64,000 bases of DNA from Candidatus Sulfidibacterium hydrothermale. Lineage in GTDB: Bacteria; Bacteroidota; Bacteroidia; Bacteroidales; F082. Under the pieces are notes generated by a model. It saw only the letters and a program-made list of their open reading frames with translations, had not been told where the DNA came from and searched no databases. The first letter of the stretch is position 1. Every line of letters begins with the position of its first letter. The position numbers were made by a program, and so were the translations under genes. This document shows, piece by piece, positions 26,802 to 35,547 of this stretch. The stretch lies in NCBI RefSeq assembly GCF_020149915.1, contig NZ_CP083760.1:1426001-1490000 (forward strand), given 5' to 3'.

Positions 26802-29800
26802 ATGAAAAAATTCTTTACGCAAATTTTGCCAGGACTCCTTTTTGCAGCGCTGTTGCTGGGGAATGGAAATGTTGTGGCACAAAGTGGCTTCGTTACTTAC
26901 CATTTTAAAGGAACGGTTACGGATGCCAAAAACCAGGAACCAATTCCGGGAGCAACGATCCTCATCGTTAATCAAAACATTGGTTCAGCTACTGATCGTA
27001 ATGGTCATTATGACTTTACTGCAAAATTAAAACCCGGAAAGTATCAAATTGCTTTTAGTACAGTAGGGTATAAGACCATTGTAAAAGATTTGACCTTGGG
27101 TAATAATACGAATGTTAACATCGATGTGAACATTTCGCCGGATATTACCCGGCTCAATGAAGTTGTGGTTACCGGAGTATCCGGATTTACCAAAAAAAGT
27201 CATTTGGGAAACTCTATTTCCACGGTGAGTAGTAAAGATATTCAGGAGACCGCTCCATTAAGTATTGGTGCTGCTTTACAGGGAAATGTAGCCGGAGCAT
27301 TGGTAATGCGGAACTCTGGTAATCCTGCCGGTGGTATTACCGTCCGTTTACGGGGAGCCAGTACCGTGGTTGGGAGCTCTGATCCTTTGTACATTATTGA
27401 CGGTGTTATTGTGAATAATAATTCCGATCAGTTGATTAATCTGGGCGGATATACACAAAACCGGTTGGTTGACATTGATCCGAATGAAATTGATCATATC
27501 GAAGTTTTAAAAGGTGCTGCTGCCGCAGCTATTTATGGTTCTCAAGCCAGTAATGGTGTTGTGCAGATTTTTACCAAAAGAGGACAAAACGGAAAACCGA
27601 AAATTACGTTTTCTACCAGTGTTAATATGAACGAGATCAGAAAAGTTCTTCCCTGGAACAATGCCCCGCTGAAATGGGACCCAAATGATCCGACCAAAAC
27701 GATTCCTGCTACCAGGTATAATTATCAGGACTATATTTTTACAAAGGCTTATGGAACAGAAAATTATGTTTCTGTGTCCGGAGGTAAAGGCAATACAAAA
27801 TATATCTTTTCGGCTTCGCAGTTATACAACGGGGGTATTGTAAGAAATACCGATTTTGAACGATATAATTTCAGAGTTCGTGTTGATCAGGTGATAAACC
27901 GCTGGATGTCGGTTTCGGTAGGAACATTGATTTCAAGAAACTCTAGCCATGAAATGCCCAATGGAAAAAATTATGGTCCGATCGTAAGTTTGTTGTTTGC
28001 GGACAACTCAATTGATCCCCGTCCGGTTAATGGTGTTTATCCTAATATTGGCTGGATGGCAAACCCGTACGAAGCAGTTGATCGTATTGAAGCACCACAA
28101 ACCAATAACCGTACTTTGGGAGACATTCAAATGAAATTTACTCCTTTGAAAGGGTTAAACATTAATTATATTTTTGGTTATGACCATGCCTTTAATGATG
28201 CCCGGCTGTATATTCCTGTAGGATTTAATACGAAACCGTATGGAGTTTCTGAAAAAGCAACAATGGCTACTACCATGACGAATTCAGATATTCATGCAGC
28301 TTATTCATTTCATGTTTCCCCCGACATCAGTTCGGTAACTGGGGCCGGATATACTTATCAATACGACGAATCACAGTATTTTGCTATTCGTACAGATCAC
28401 CTGGCACCGGTAGCAAAAGTTACGGATGCCGGTTCATTAACCGGAAGATCGGATTACCGTACACAACGTTCTATTTGGGGCGGTTATTTGCAACAAACTT
28501 TCGGCTATAAAGAAAAAATCTTTTTGACTCTTGCTGGCCGGTGGGATGGTGCTTCTACTTTTGGAAAAGACCAGCGAAACCAATTTTATCCTAAAGCTTC
28601 AGGTTCTTATCTGATTTCTCAGGAGAACTTTTTCAAAAATAGTATAGGAAAATGGGTGAATCTGTTTAAAATCAGAGTTTCTTACGGACAAGCAGGAAAC
28701 CTTTCGGCTTTGGCACCTTATTCTATTTATACCAGTTACGACCTGGCTCCCATTAATGGTCAGACCGGTCTCGTTGCTCCTATTCGTTCCGGAAATCCTG
28801 ATTTAAAACCGGAGCGGCAAACCGAATTTGAAACCGGTTTTGATATGGGCCTTTTCCAAGATCGTTTGGGAATTGAATTTACCTGGTACAATCAGGATAT
28901 TACTGATCTTTTGCTGCTAAGAACACTGGCTCCGTCAACAGGTTATGGAAGCCGCTACGAGAATGTGGGTTCTATGACGAACAAAGGCTGGGAACTGGCT
29001 TTGCGCGGAACCGCAATCCGGAAAAAGAATTTTACATGGAATATAACCGCTACTTTTAGCCAGAATAAAAATGAAGTAACCCACGTGGCAGGGGGAAAAA
29101 TTGATCTGGGCATGTGGGGAACATCCATTGCCCAGTCCGGACAGCCGCTTGGCGTATTTTATGGTTATTTCTATGCGACCAACCCAGATGGCTCATTATT
29201 GTTAGATAGTCAGGGTTTTGTTCAACGGGCAAAAGGTCACTATGAAAACAAAACGCTTCCTGACGGTGAAGTGATTCCGGTTGCTGTTCAGGATTATGAT
29301 CCGGTTACCGGCCAGCCCACTGGCGTTAGCCTGAAGAAAATTATTGGTGACCCGAATCCCAAATGGATCGGCTCCATTTCCAATACTTTTACCTACAAAA
29401 ACCTTTCGCTTTTTGTGAAAATAGATATGGTACAGGGATTTGATGTGATGGATTGGAATAAACGAATGTTTGATCTCTTTCCGGGGGGTGATGCTACGGC
29501 AAAAGAACTTCTTGGCGAAATTCCAAAAGGAAGTTCTTTCCCCAAATTCTTTATTTACCAATCGTTTGTGGAAGATGGCTCTTTTGTAAAACTGAGAGAT
29601 GTTGTGTTGAGTTATGATTTGAAGCTTCACAATAGCAATGTGTTGAGAAGTTTAAAATTCACTTTAAGCGGAAGTAATCTTGTCTCGTGGGATAATTACT
29701 GGGGATATGATCCTGAAGTGAATACCGAAGGCCAAAGTAACGGTGTACGTGGACAGGATATGGCTACTGTTCCGATTCCTAGAGAGTTCCGTTTTGGTGT

Positions 29801-29819
29801 TGTAGTTAATTTTAAATAA
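26802..29819 (+). CDS. SusC/RagA family TonB-dependent outer-membrane transporter
   Basis: Outer-membrane beta-barrel of 1005 residues that imports a nutrient bound by its SusD lipoprotein. Domains in order: signal peptide, carboxypeptidase regulatory-like domain (FKGTVTDAKNQEPIPGA, FSTVGYK), the SusC signature region (LNEVVVTGVSG), the TonB plug (ALQGNVAGALVMRNSG, PLYIIDGVIV, LKGAAAAAIYGSQASNGVV) and the barrel, ending in a Phe-containing C-terminal strand (FGVVVNFK). It precedes the SusD gene by 17 bases. No glycosidase, protease or sensor follows, so the substrate is unknown. About 180 AT-rich bases upstream hold no clear -7 box. Confidence 0.95.
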   Translation: MKKFFTQILPGLLFAALLLGNGNVVAQSGFVTYHFKGTVTDAKNQEPIPGATILIVNQNIGSATDRNGHYDFTAKLKPGKYQIAFSTVGYKTIVKDLTLGNNTNVNIDVNISPDITRLNEVVVTGVSGFTKKSHLGNSISTVSSKDIQETAPLSIGAALQGNVAGALVMRNSGNPAGGITVRLRGASTVVGSSDPLYIIDGVIVNNNSDQLINLGGYTQNRLVDIDPNEIDHIEVLKGAAAAAIYGSQASNGVVQIFTKRGQNGKPKITFSTSVNMNEIRKVLPWNNAPLKWDPNDPTKTIPATRYNYQDYIFTKAYGTENYVSVSGGKGNTKYIFSASQLYNGGIVRNTDFERYNFRVRVDQVINRWMSVSVGTLISRNSSHEMPNGKNYGPIVSLLFADNSIDPRPVNGVYPNIGWMANPYEAVDRIEAPQTNNRTLGDIQMKFTPLKGLNINYIFGYDHAFNDARLYIPVGFNTKPYGVSEKATMATTMTNSDIHAAYSFHVSPDISSVTGAGYTYQYDESQYFAIRTDHLAPVAKVTDAGSLTGRSDYRTQRSIWGGYLQQTFGYKEKIFLTLAGRWDGASTFGKDQRNQFYPKASGSYLISQENFFKNSIGKWVNLFKIRVSYGQAGNLSALAPYSIYTSYDLAPINGQTGLVAPIRSGNPDLKPERQTEFETGFDMGLFQDRLGIEFTWYNQDITDLLLLRTLAPSTGYGSRYENVGSMTNKGWELALRGTAIRKKNFTWNITATFSQNKNEVTHVAGGKIDLGMWGTSIAQSGQPLGVFYGYFYATNPDGSLLLDSQGFVQRAKGHYENKTLPDGEVIPVAVQDYDPVTGQPTGVSLKKIIGDPNPKWIGSISNTFTYKNLSLFVKIDMVQGFDVMDWNKRMFDLFPGGDATAKELLGEIPKGSSFPKFFIYQSFVEDGSFVKLRDVVLSYDLKLHNSNVLRSLKFTLSGSNLVSWDNYWGYDPEVNTEGQSNGVRGQDMATVPIPREFRFGVVVNFK

Positions 29820-29836
29820 TCTAAAAAATAATCACG

Positions 29837-31189
29837 ATGAAATATATATTAAAAATAGTGGGCATCTTTTTTCTGGCAGGATTGATTCTTACTTCCTGTA
29901 AAAAAGATTTTCCGAATATCAATGCCCCGTCAGACGACCAGATCTTTAAAGACAAAGAAGGTCTAGAAGCAGCCAGTATCGGACTGATACAACATTTTTC
30001 TACCTCTACATTGTCTCCTATTGTGGAGATTCCGGGAATAACCACACGCGAATTTGGAGTGTCAAGTACTTATGTTACCCCAATGGAGCTGACCTATGGC
30101 GGAACCGCGTTGAGCGGCGAAAATGCCGGAATCGTCAGATTGTGGTCCCGATTGCTGCGCGATAAGGGAATGGCAGAAAATATTATAGCAAATGTAGATA
30201 ATGTGGAAATGCCGGCAGGCACCAAAAGCGGAATTAAAGCGTTGGCTAAATTTATGAAAGCCATGACTTTGGGATACCTGGTAATGGATTTTCAGGAAGC
30301 CCCGATCAATGATGGTGTGGATGCCGAATTTAGTGACCGTACCGCTGTTTTGACCGAAGCGGTAAATTTGCTGAAAAGCGCATTGAATGATATCGATGCC
30401 GATCCTATTTCCGATGATTTTAAAACGAAAGTCATCCCGACAATTGATTTGAAAAATTCGATTGAAGCTTTTTTGGCCCGGTATTATCTTTATCTTGGTG
30501 ATTATGCCAATGCCATTGCTACGGCCGATAAAGTAGATTTGACTTCTAAATCGGAATGGTGGTATGATGGAAGTGAAAACAAGAATCCGGTTTTTGTGTT
30601 TGCTGTTGATGGGCAACCTGATACCAAACCCAGATGGAATTTTGGAATTATGCTCAATACGGATACCGGATATGTACAATATCAGCCGGAACCGGGTGAT
30701 GGAAGATTGACTTTTTACATGGATACCACGGTTCACGAATATGCATTGCCTGAGTTTGGTGGATATGAAGTGCATAACCTGAAAGGATTTTTCGCCAACG
30801 GAAATACAAAGATTCCGGTTTATCTTCCGGGTGAAATGATTTTGATCAAAGCAGAAGCTTATGCCCGTGAGGACAATCTGGCGGATGCTGTGAAAGAAAT
30901 CAATGTTATAAGAGAAAAAACCAATGACGTGTTTGGCGTGAATGCTGGTCTTGGCCCCTGGACGGGTGATGCTACCAGCAAAGAAGCCGTTCTTAATGAG
31001 ATTTATATTCAGCGATGTATCGAACTTTTCCTGACCGGTCAACGGCTGGAAGACAGCCGGAGAATTCATTCTTCGTTTGTTCCCAGCCCGGATAAAGATA
31101 TTGTGAGCGAGCGGAACCGGAATTTCTATCCTTATTCTTATGAGGAAAGAAATAATAATCCGAATTGTCCGCCCGATCCGGCGATCTGA
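29837..31189 (+). CDS. SusD/RagB family nutrient-binding lipoprotein
   Basis: Surface lipoprotein of 450 residues that captures substrate for the SusC channel encoded just upstream. The lipobox TSC gives a lipidated Cys 21. The SusD fold is recognised by its TPR-like N-terminal half (ALAKFMKAMTLGYLVMDFQEAP), the region AFLARYYLYLGDYANAIATAD and the C-terminal family segment INVIREKTND followed by LNEIYIQRCIELFLTGQR with EDSRR, which is highly conserved. A strong intrinsic terminator follows. Ligand cannot be inferred. Confidence 0.93.
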   Translation: MKYILKIVGIFFLAGLILTSCKKDFPNINAPSDDQIFKDKEGLEAASIGLIQHFSTSTLSPIVEIPGITTREFGVSSTYVTPMELTYGGTALSGENAGIVRLWSRLLRDKGMAENIIANVDNVEMPAGTKSGIKALAKFMKAMTLGYLVMDFQEAPINDGVDAEFSDRTAVLTEAVNLLKSALNDIDADPISDDFKTKVIPTIDLKNSIEAFLARYYLYLGDYANAIATADKVDLTSKSEWWYDGSENKNPVFVFAVDGQPDTKPRWNFGIMLNTDTGYVQYQPEPGDGRLTFYMDTTVHEYALPEFGGYEVHNLKGFFANGNTKIPVYLPGEMILIKAEAYAREDNLADAVKEINVIREKTNDVFGVNAGLGPWTGDATSKEAVLNEIYIQRCIELFLTGQRLEDSRRIHSSFVPSPDKDIVSERNRNFYPYSYEERNNNPNCPPDPAI

Positions 31190-31210
31190 GCAACGTGTAC
31201 TTTTCTCTTT

Positions 31211-31246
31211 AAAGGTTCCTTTCTTTTTGAAAGGAGCCTTTTTTAT
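31211..31246 (+). terminator. intrinsic terminator after the SusC/SusD pair
   Basis: A 12-bp stem (AAGGTTCCTTTC with GAAAGGAGCCTT, one G-T pair) and a T5 loop are followed by a run of six T. It lies about 20 bases past the SusD stop and closes this transcription unit. Confidence 0.8.
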
Positions 31247-31285
31247 TGGAAGAGAGCGAAAAACGGGATAAATCAAAAATCATTC

Positions 31286-31293
31286 TACCTTTG
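31286..31293 (+). promoter_or_regulatory. -7 box for the transglutaminase-fold gene
   Basis: TACCTTTG, 26 bases before the ATG at 31320, downstream of the terminator. The gene is therefore separately transcribed from susCD. Confidence 0.5.
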
Positions 31294-31319
31294 TAAAAAA
31301 CAAACAGAATTCTGTAACA

Positions 31320-32852
31320 ATGAAAATTCGGGGTAAAAGAAACTTGTGGCTTATTTTTCTCCTTTTCTTTCCCTTTTTTAACTGGCATTGTTTGAAATCC
31401 AAACGTCCGGGAATTCCTCTTGCCGTTCAAAAGGTTATCCGGAAAGCAGGCCTTAACCGTCCTGAGCTGATGAAAGCCATTGGTTACTTTGTGGAAGATA
31501 AAGATTCGTTAAAACTGCATGCATTGTATGCGCTGATGGCACAAATGGATAAAAACTACAGTGTGTATTACAGTGTGCAGGATACTTTAGGACATCATTA
31601 TTTTTTTAATCCTGAAAAATATACCGATTATCTTGCGCTTAAACGCGCGTGGGATTCCACCGAACAGATTCGTGGAAATCTGATTTATCATGCCGACAGT
31701 TTTCGTGTGGATGCTTATTCGTTATCCGGAGATTTTTTAATGAGAAATATCAATGAGGCTTTTTCAGCATGGCGAACTTTTCCGTGGGCGAAAAAGTATG
31801 GCTTCAAGCAGTTTTGTCATTATATACTTCCTTACCGGGTGGCCAATGAGCCGGTGGAAGATTTTCGGAAATATTTTATCCGTGAATATGGTCCCCTGCC
31901 CAAGAGATTTTATAAAGACCATGTGCATACCATTGATGTGGCATCATATATTAACCGGTTGGTTAATAAAAAAATAGGATATAAAGATACCTATAATAAA
32001 TGTTTAGATGTACAAACTATCCGGCATCTTGAGAAAACAGGCTATGGAAATTTTTATGATATCAATGTTTATAAGGTAAAAGTATTGAGGGCTTTTGGCA
32101 TTGCTGCGGCATTGGATTATACGCCGTTTTTGGCGGATACTAATTTCGGATATGCCTATACAACCGTTATTCTTCCGGATAGTAACGAGTTGATTCTGGA
32201 GTATCCGAAGCGGGTGAATTTACAAAAGCCGGGGCGTTTGGCTAAACTGTATCGCCGGACGTTTTTCCGCGACAGTGCCAGTCTTTATACCATTAAGAAA
32301 ATTCAGCGGGCTACGCCGCCGTTTCTTGGTGATTTTTATTATAGCGATATTACCAATGCCGTGTCTTCTTTTCCGGTGTGGGTGGGAATTCAGGATACGG
32401 CACGGTATGTTTATCTTTCGGTGTTTAATGATGGTGGCTGGCGTCCGGTAAGTTGGGCCAGGGTGAGGGATTCTGCTGCTTTTTTCCGGAAAACGGGAAA
32501 AGATATTATCTATCTCCCGGTGAGTTACCATCGGCATATGCTGATGCGCGAAGGAACTCCTTTTTTATTGGATAATAATGGAATAAAGCATTTCCTTAAA
32601 GCCGATTTTTCGGTGATGCAACAGGTTACGTTACGAAAAACCAGTCCGTGGAGCCGTTTGGTTCACGGTGAAAACTACACGCTTTATTTTTGGGACGGGA
32701 ACTGGAAAACCCTGACGAGTTTTACTGCCGGCAGAAAAGGAATTACCCTTTCATTACCGGTAGGAGCGCTGTTTTTCCTTACCAATGACGATATAGATTT
32801 CAACGAGCGTATTTTTCTTGTAAATGAATTTGGGAAACAGCAGTTTTACTGA
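31320..32852 (+). CDS. transglutaminase-fold protein lacking catalytic residues
   Basis: Exported or membrane-anchored protein of 510 residues; the N-terminus is hydrophobic (LWLIFLLFFPFF) followed by WHC, a poor lipobox. Residues about 180-300 resemble the transglutaminase-like domain of Bacteroides surface proteins: YILPYRVANEPVEDFR, NKCLDVQTIRHLEK, then VLRAFGIAAALDYTPF. In family members a Cys precedes the FD-type motif and GHxWN carries the catalytic His. Here the equivalents are NFYDI and GYAYTTV, so both Cys and His appear replaced, and the enzyme is probably inactive. The C-terminal half is beta-rich. It could be a binding protein that kept the fold. The alignment is by eye. Confidence 0.6.
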   Translation: MKIRGKRNLWLIFLLFFPFFNWHCLKSKRPGIPLAVQKVIRKAGLNRPELMKAIGYFVEDKDSLKLHALYALMAQMDKNYSVYYSVQDTLGHHYFFNPEKYTDYLALKRAWDSTEQIRGNLIYHADSFRVDAYSLSGDFLMRNINEAFSAWRTFPWAKKYGFKQFCHYILPYRVANEPVEDFRKYFIREYGPLPKRFYKDHVHTIDVASYINRLVNKKIGYKDTYNKCLDVQTIRHLEKTGYGNFYDINVYKVKVLRAFGIAAALDYTPFLADTNFGYAYTTVILPDSNELILEYPKRVNLQKPGRLAKLYRRTFFRDSASLYTIKKIQRATPPFLGDFYYSDITNAVSSFPVWVGIQDTARYVYLSVFNDGGWRPVSWARVRDSAAFFRKTGKDIIYLPVSYHRHMLMREGTPFLLDNNGIKHFLKADFSVMQQVTLRKTSPWSRLVHGENYTLYFWDGNWKTLTSFTAGRKGITLSLPVGALFFLTNDDIDFNERIFLVNEFGKQQFY

Positions 32853-32878
32853 TTTGTGTTTGGACCAAGATATGGTAA

Positions 32879-34105
32879 TTAAAAGATCAGGGGTACTTTT
32901 TGTGTCTGCTGGCTTGGCTTCTTTTGTCCTTTAACGAGTGGAACACGATGGCCATTCCGGTAAGCGACCACAAAAGCATCACGAATTCCTAAATTCCTGA
33001 TCTTTTGTGCCCAGGATAAAGCTTCGGAATATTGACTGAAATTTCCCACCGTATACCGGTAAAGTCTGTTTTCGCGATTTTCGACAGGTGTAAAGGGCAG
33101 ATGATAACGGTTTTGTAATGTTTTTACGGAAACCGGTTGGGTAACTGCCAGAATCTGGACCCTGTATTCCAGCGGAGAAGCCGTTTTCTTTTTTGTCAAT
33201 TCTACTGGCTGGGGATGATGTGCTGGTTTTGCTGCCGGTTTTACAACCGTTGGCGCTGCCAGTGGAACGGCATCATAGTCGTAAATAGGAATCGGTGCTT
33301 TCTCTTTATATTGGTCTTCGTTACAGCAGATTTCTTTTTGTTTGGTTTTTTTCTTTTTGGAAGTACCTGTTCCCCAACCCGGCCGGATGTGATAGGTAAT
33401 TCCAATTTGTGTGGTGAGTACCTGATCGTATTTAAAACCATCATGCCAAACATCCACATCGTCGTTTACTACGGTACGCAGGGTACCGCCAATATTAACG
33501 GCCCAGCGGTTGGAAATCCGCCAGTTTACCCCCAATCCTATAGGAACAACAAAAGCGCTGGTTTTGTATGTATAGCCACCAATGGTTGTTCCGCTTTTCA
33601 GAATGATACCGGTTATTCCGTCGGTCAGCCACGAATCCCAAAAAGCCCATCCGGCTCCAATGGTTCCGTATACCGAGAAACGTCGTGTCGGCTTGTATCC
33701 GGCAAAAAGATGATTGAAATTCACATACAGAAACAATCCGGCATCGTAATAGTTTCCGCCAAGGCTGAAATCCACCTTTGTTCCATCAGCTTTTTGGTCT
33801 TTCAGGCTTTTTAATCCGGCATAACTCAGAAACATGCCGGCGCCCAATGCAGGCATAAACATTTTCCGGGCACTCAGTTCTGCTGAAAAATCAATTTCTC
33901 CACTGAATTTCTGGAAATAATTGTGGTTGGATGCATCGCCGTAGAATTGCGAAAATCCCGGTTGGAATTGTATGGCCCAGTTATCCTTAAAAGCATATCC
34001 CGAAGAGGTATTGAGTTCCTGAGCTTGTAAAAAAGTAGTTCCGGCCAGGAAAAACAGAAAAAGGGAAATCCCCCAACGGATAATATCTTTCCGGTAGCTT
34101 GGCAT
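32879..34105 (-). CDS. outer-membrane beta-barrel protein with C-terminal SPOR domain
   Basis: Protein of 408 residues. After a signal peptide (GISLFLFFLAGTTFLQAQ) comes an eight-strand-like barrel region of about 230 residues (PGFSQFYGDASNH, FSVYGTIGAGWAFWDS, INIGGTLRTVV-type strands) then a Lys/Pro-rich linker and a SPOR domain (EYRVQILAVTQPVSVKTLQ, then YRYTVGNFSQYSEALSWAQ). SPOR binds denuded glycan strands of peptidoglycan, so the protein could link the outer membrane to the wall at sites of cell division. It follows a TPR gene by three bases. Fusion of a barrel and SPOR resembles OmpA-type anchors. Confidence 0.75.
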   Translation of the reverse strand: MPSYRKDIIRWGISLFLFFLAGTTFLQAQELNTSSGYAFKDNWAIQFQPGFSQFYGDASNHNYFQKFSGEIDFSAELSARKMFMPALGAGMFLSYAGLKSLKDQKADGTKVDFSLGGNYYDAGLFLYVNFNHLFAGYKPTRRFSVYGTIGAGWAFWDSWLTDGITGIILKSGTTIGGYTYKTSAFVVPIGLGVNWRISNRWAVNIGGTLRTVVNDDVDVWHDGFKYDQVLTTQIGITYHIRPGWGTGTSKKKKTKQKEICCNEDQYKEKAPIPIYDYDAVPLAAPTVVKPAAKPAHHPQPVELTKKKTASPLEYRVQILAVTQPVSVKTLQNRYHLPFTPVENRENRLYRYTVGNFSQYSEALSWAQKIRNLGIRDAFVVAYRNGHRVPLVKGQKKPSQQTQKVPLIF

Positions 34106-34108
34106 GGA

Positions 34109-35356
34109 TTATTTTTCTTTTTTGTTACAATATTCCATGATATAGTCATGGGCTGGTCCAAAGCCCAGTTCTAATGCCTTATTCCAGTCTTTACAGGCTC
34201 CTTCCATATCACCAAGGTAGTATTTGGCCACGCCGCGATTGAAATAATTCCGTACCCAGTTGGCATATTCCATTACGCTGGTGGGTTGTATGGATAAAGC
34301 CTGATCGTACGAGTTGATGGCATCATTGTACCGGTGTAGTTTGCTTTGGGCATTACCCAGGTAAGCATACAACATGAAATCCTGTGTATTAGGCTTTTGT
34401 GAAATGGCTTTTTCGAAATACTCGATGGCTTTAATATAATCACCCACGCGGTATTTTAGGATTCCCCAATGGTAATTATTTTCAAAAGTGTTGCTGTTGG
34501 AATATTTATTTTCGGGAACTACTTTTACATATTGGTCTTTGGCTGCCTGAACGAAGTTTTTGAAGGTGAAATATTTTACTTCATAGAACTTCCGGTTGAA
34601 AAGATAAGCCCAGTGGTTAGGTGCTGTGTAGATGGATTCGAGATACGAGTTGTCAAAAGATTTAATCAGCCGAAAGCGGCAGACTTCTTTCCCTTTGTTT
34701 TTGATGGGATAAACAGCAATAATCAGGTCGTTTCCGTTAATTCTTTCTCCCAGATGGGTTTGCTCGGCTTGTCCTACCAGCATGCTTTGCCAGTTTTTAT
34801 GTTTGTAATCTTTAATGGTGCCCCGGGTAAGCACGTGCATGGCTACAGCATACGATTCATTAAAAGTAACACTATCCGGCAATAATTTAAATAACCGGGT
34901 AGTAGGGAAAACATAAAAATCCAGGGAGCGATAAGGTTTCCAGTTTTCTTTTAACACGGGGAATTCATATTCTCCGTCGCGGTATTTTTTGATCAGAACA
35001 CTGTATTGTTTATTTCCGATGATCAGGCTACGCATTTCCAGTTCCGTAAAATTATCCTGTCCCAACGTTCTGGCCCCGGAATTGTCTTTATTGGCTTTTT
35101 GGTCGGGAAACGGAATTTCATTTTTCATGGAATACCAGGCTCCGTTGTTTTGTTTGGCCCATCCGGTGGCATGGTTAATTGTAGAAATGGGCGGGCTAAG
35201 GGTGGCGTAATTAATCAGATCCTGTTCCGAAACCGTTTCGCATTTATTTTTGTCTTTTTTCTTTTTGTCTTTTTTCTGTGCGGTTACCAGTGCAGGCAAA
35301 GCAAGAAAAAGAAAAACAAAAAGAATTCGGGAAAATATGGTTTTGTATTTTAACAT
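34109..35356 (-). CDS. exported TPR repeat protein
   Basis: Protein of 415 residues with a signal peptide (ILFVFLFLALPALVTAQ) and a Lys/Asp-rich start of the mature part. The middle is unassigned. The C-terminal 150 residues hold about four TPR units (YRVGDYIKAIEYFEKAIS, AQSKLHRYNDAINSYDQAL, YYLGDMEGACKDWNKALELG). It lies three bases before the SPOR-domain gene and is likely a scaffold for it. I prefer ATG 35356, which gives a normal signal peptide; an ATG at 35374 adds six residues. About 190 AT-rich bases upstream show no clear promoter box. Confidence 0.7.
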   Translation of the reverse strand: MLKYKTIFSRILFVFLFLALPALVTAQKKDKKKKDKNKCETVSEQDLINYATLSPPISTINHATGWAKQNNGAWYSMKNEIPFPDQKANKDNSGARTLGQDNFTELEMRSLIIGNKQYSVLIKKYRDGEYEFPVLKENWKPYRSLDFYVFPTTRLFKLLPDSVTFNESYAVAMHVLTRGTIKDYKHKNWQSMLVGQAEQTHLGERINGNDLIIAVYPIKNKGKEVCRFRLIKSFDNSYLESIYTAPNHWAYLFNRKFYEVKYFTFKNFVQAAKDQYVKVVPENKYSNSNTFENNYHWGILKYRVGDYIKAIEYFEKAISQKPNTQDFMLYAYLGNAQSKLHRYNDAINSYDQALSIQPTSVMEYANWVRNYFNRGVAKYYLGDMEGACKDWNKALELGFGPAHDYIMEYCNKKEK

Positions 35357-35547
35357 AAATGTCATGATCATCATACACTTCTCCTAAAGTCTGTAAATGT
35401 AAGAATATTTATAAACTTTAAAATCGAATAAATTCAATTATTTCCCCGATTTTTCAACACTGTTTTTTTGTTTCAAATTATTGAAAAACAAATAATTGTA
35501 CCTTAAATCGTTAAAAAGCCTTTCCTCTGATTTTGGCAGACTCCTTA

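Noticed and set aside
30062-31276. Long minus-strand open frame of about 400 codons opposite the SusD gene
   Set aside because: It is fully antisense to a strongly recognised SusD gene, has no recognisable family, and its composition (Ile/Arg/His-rich) is that of a codon shadow.
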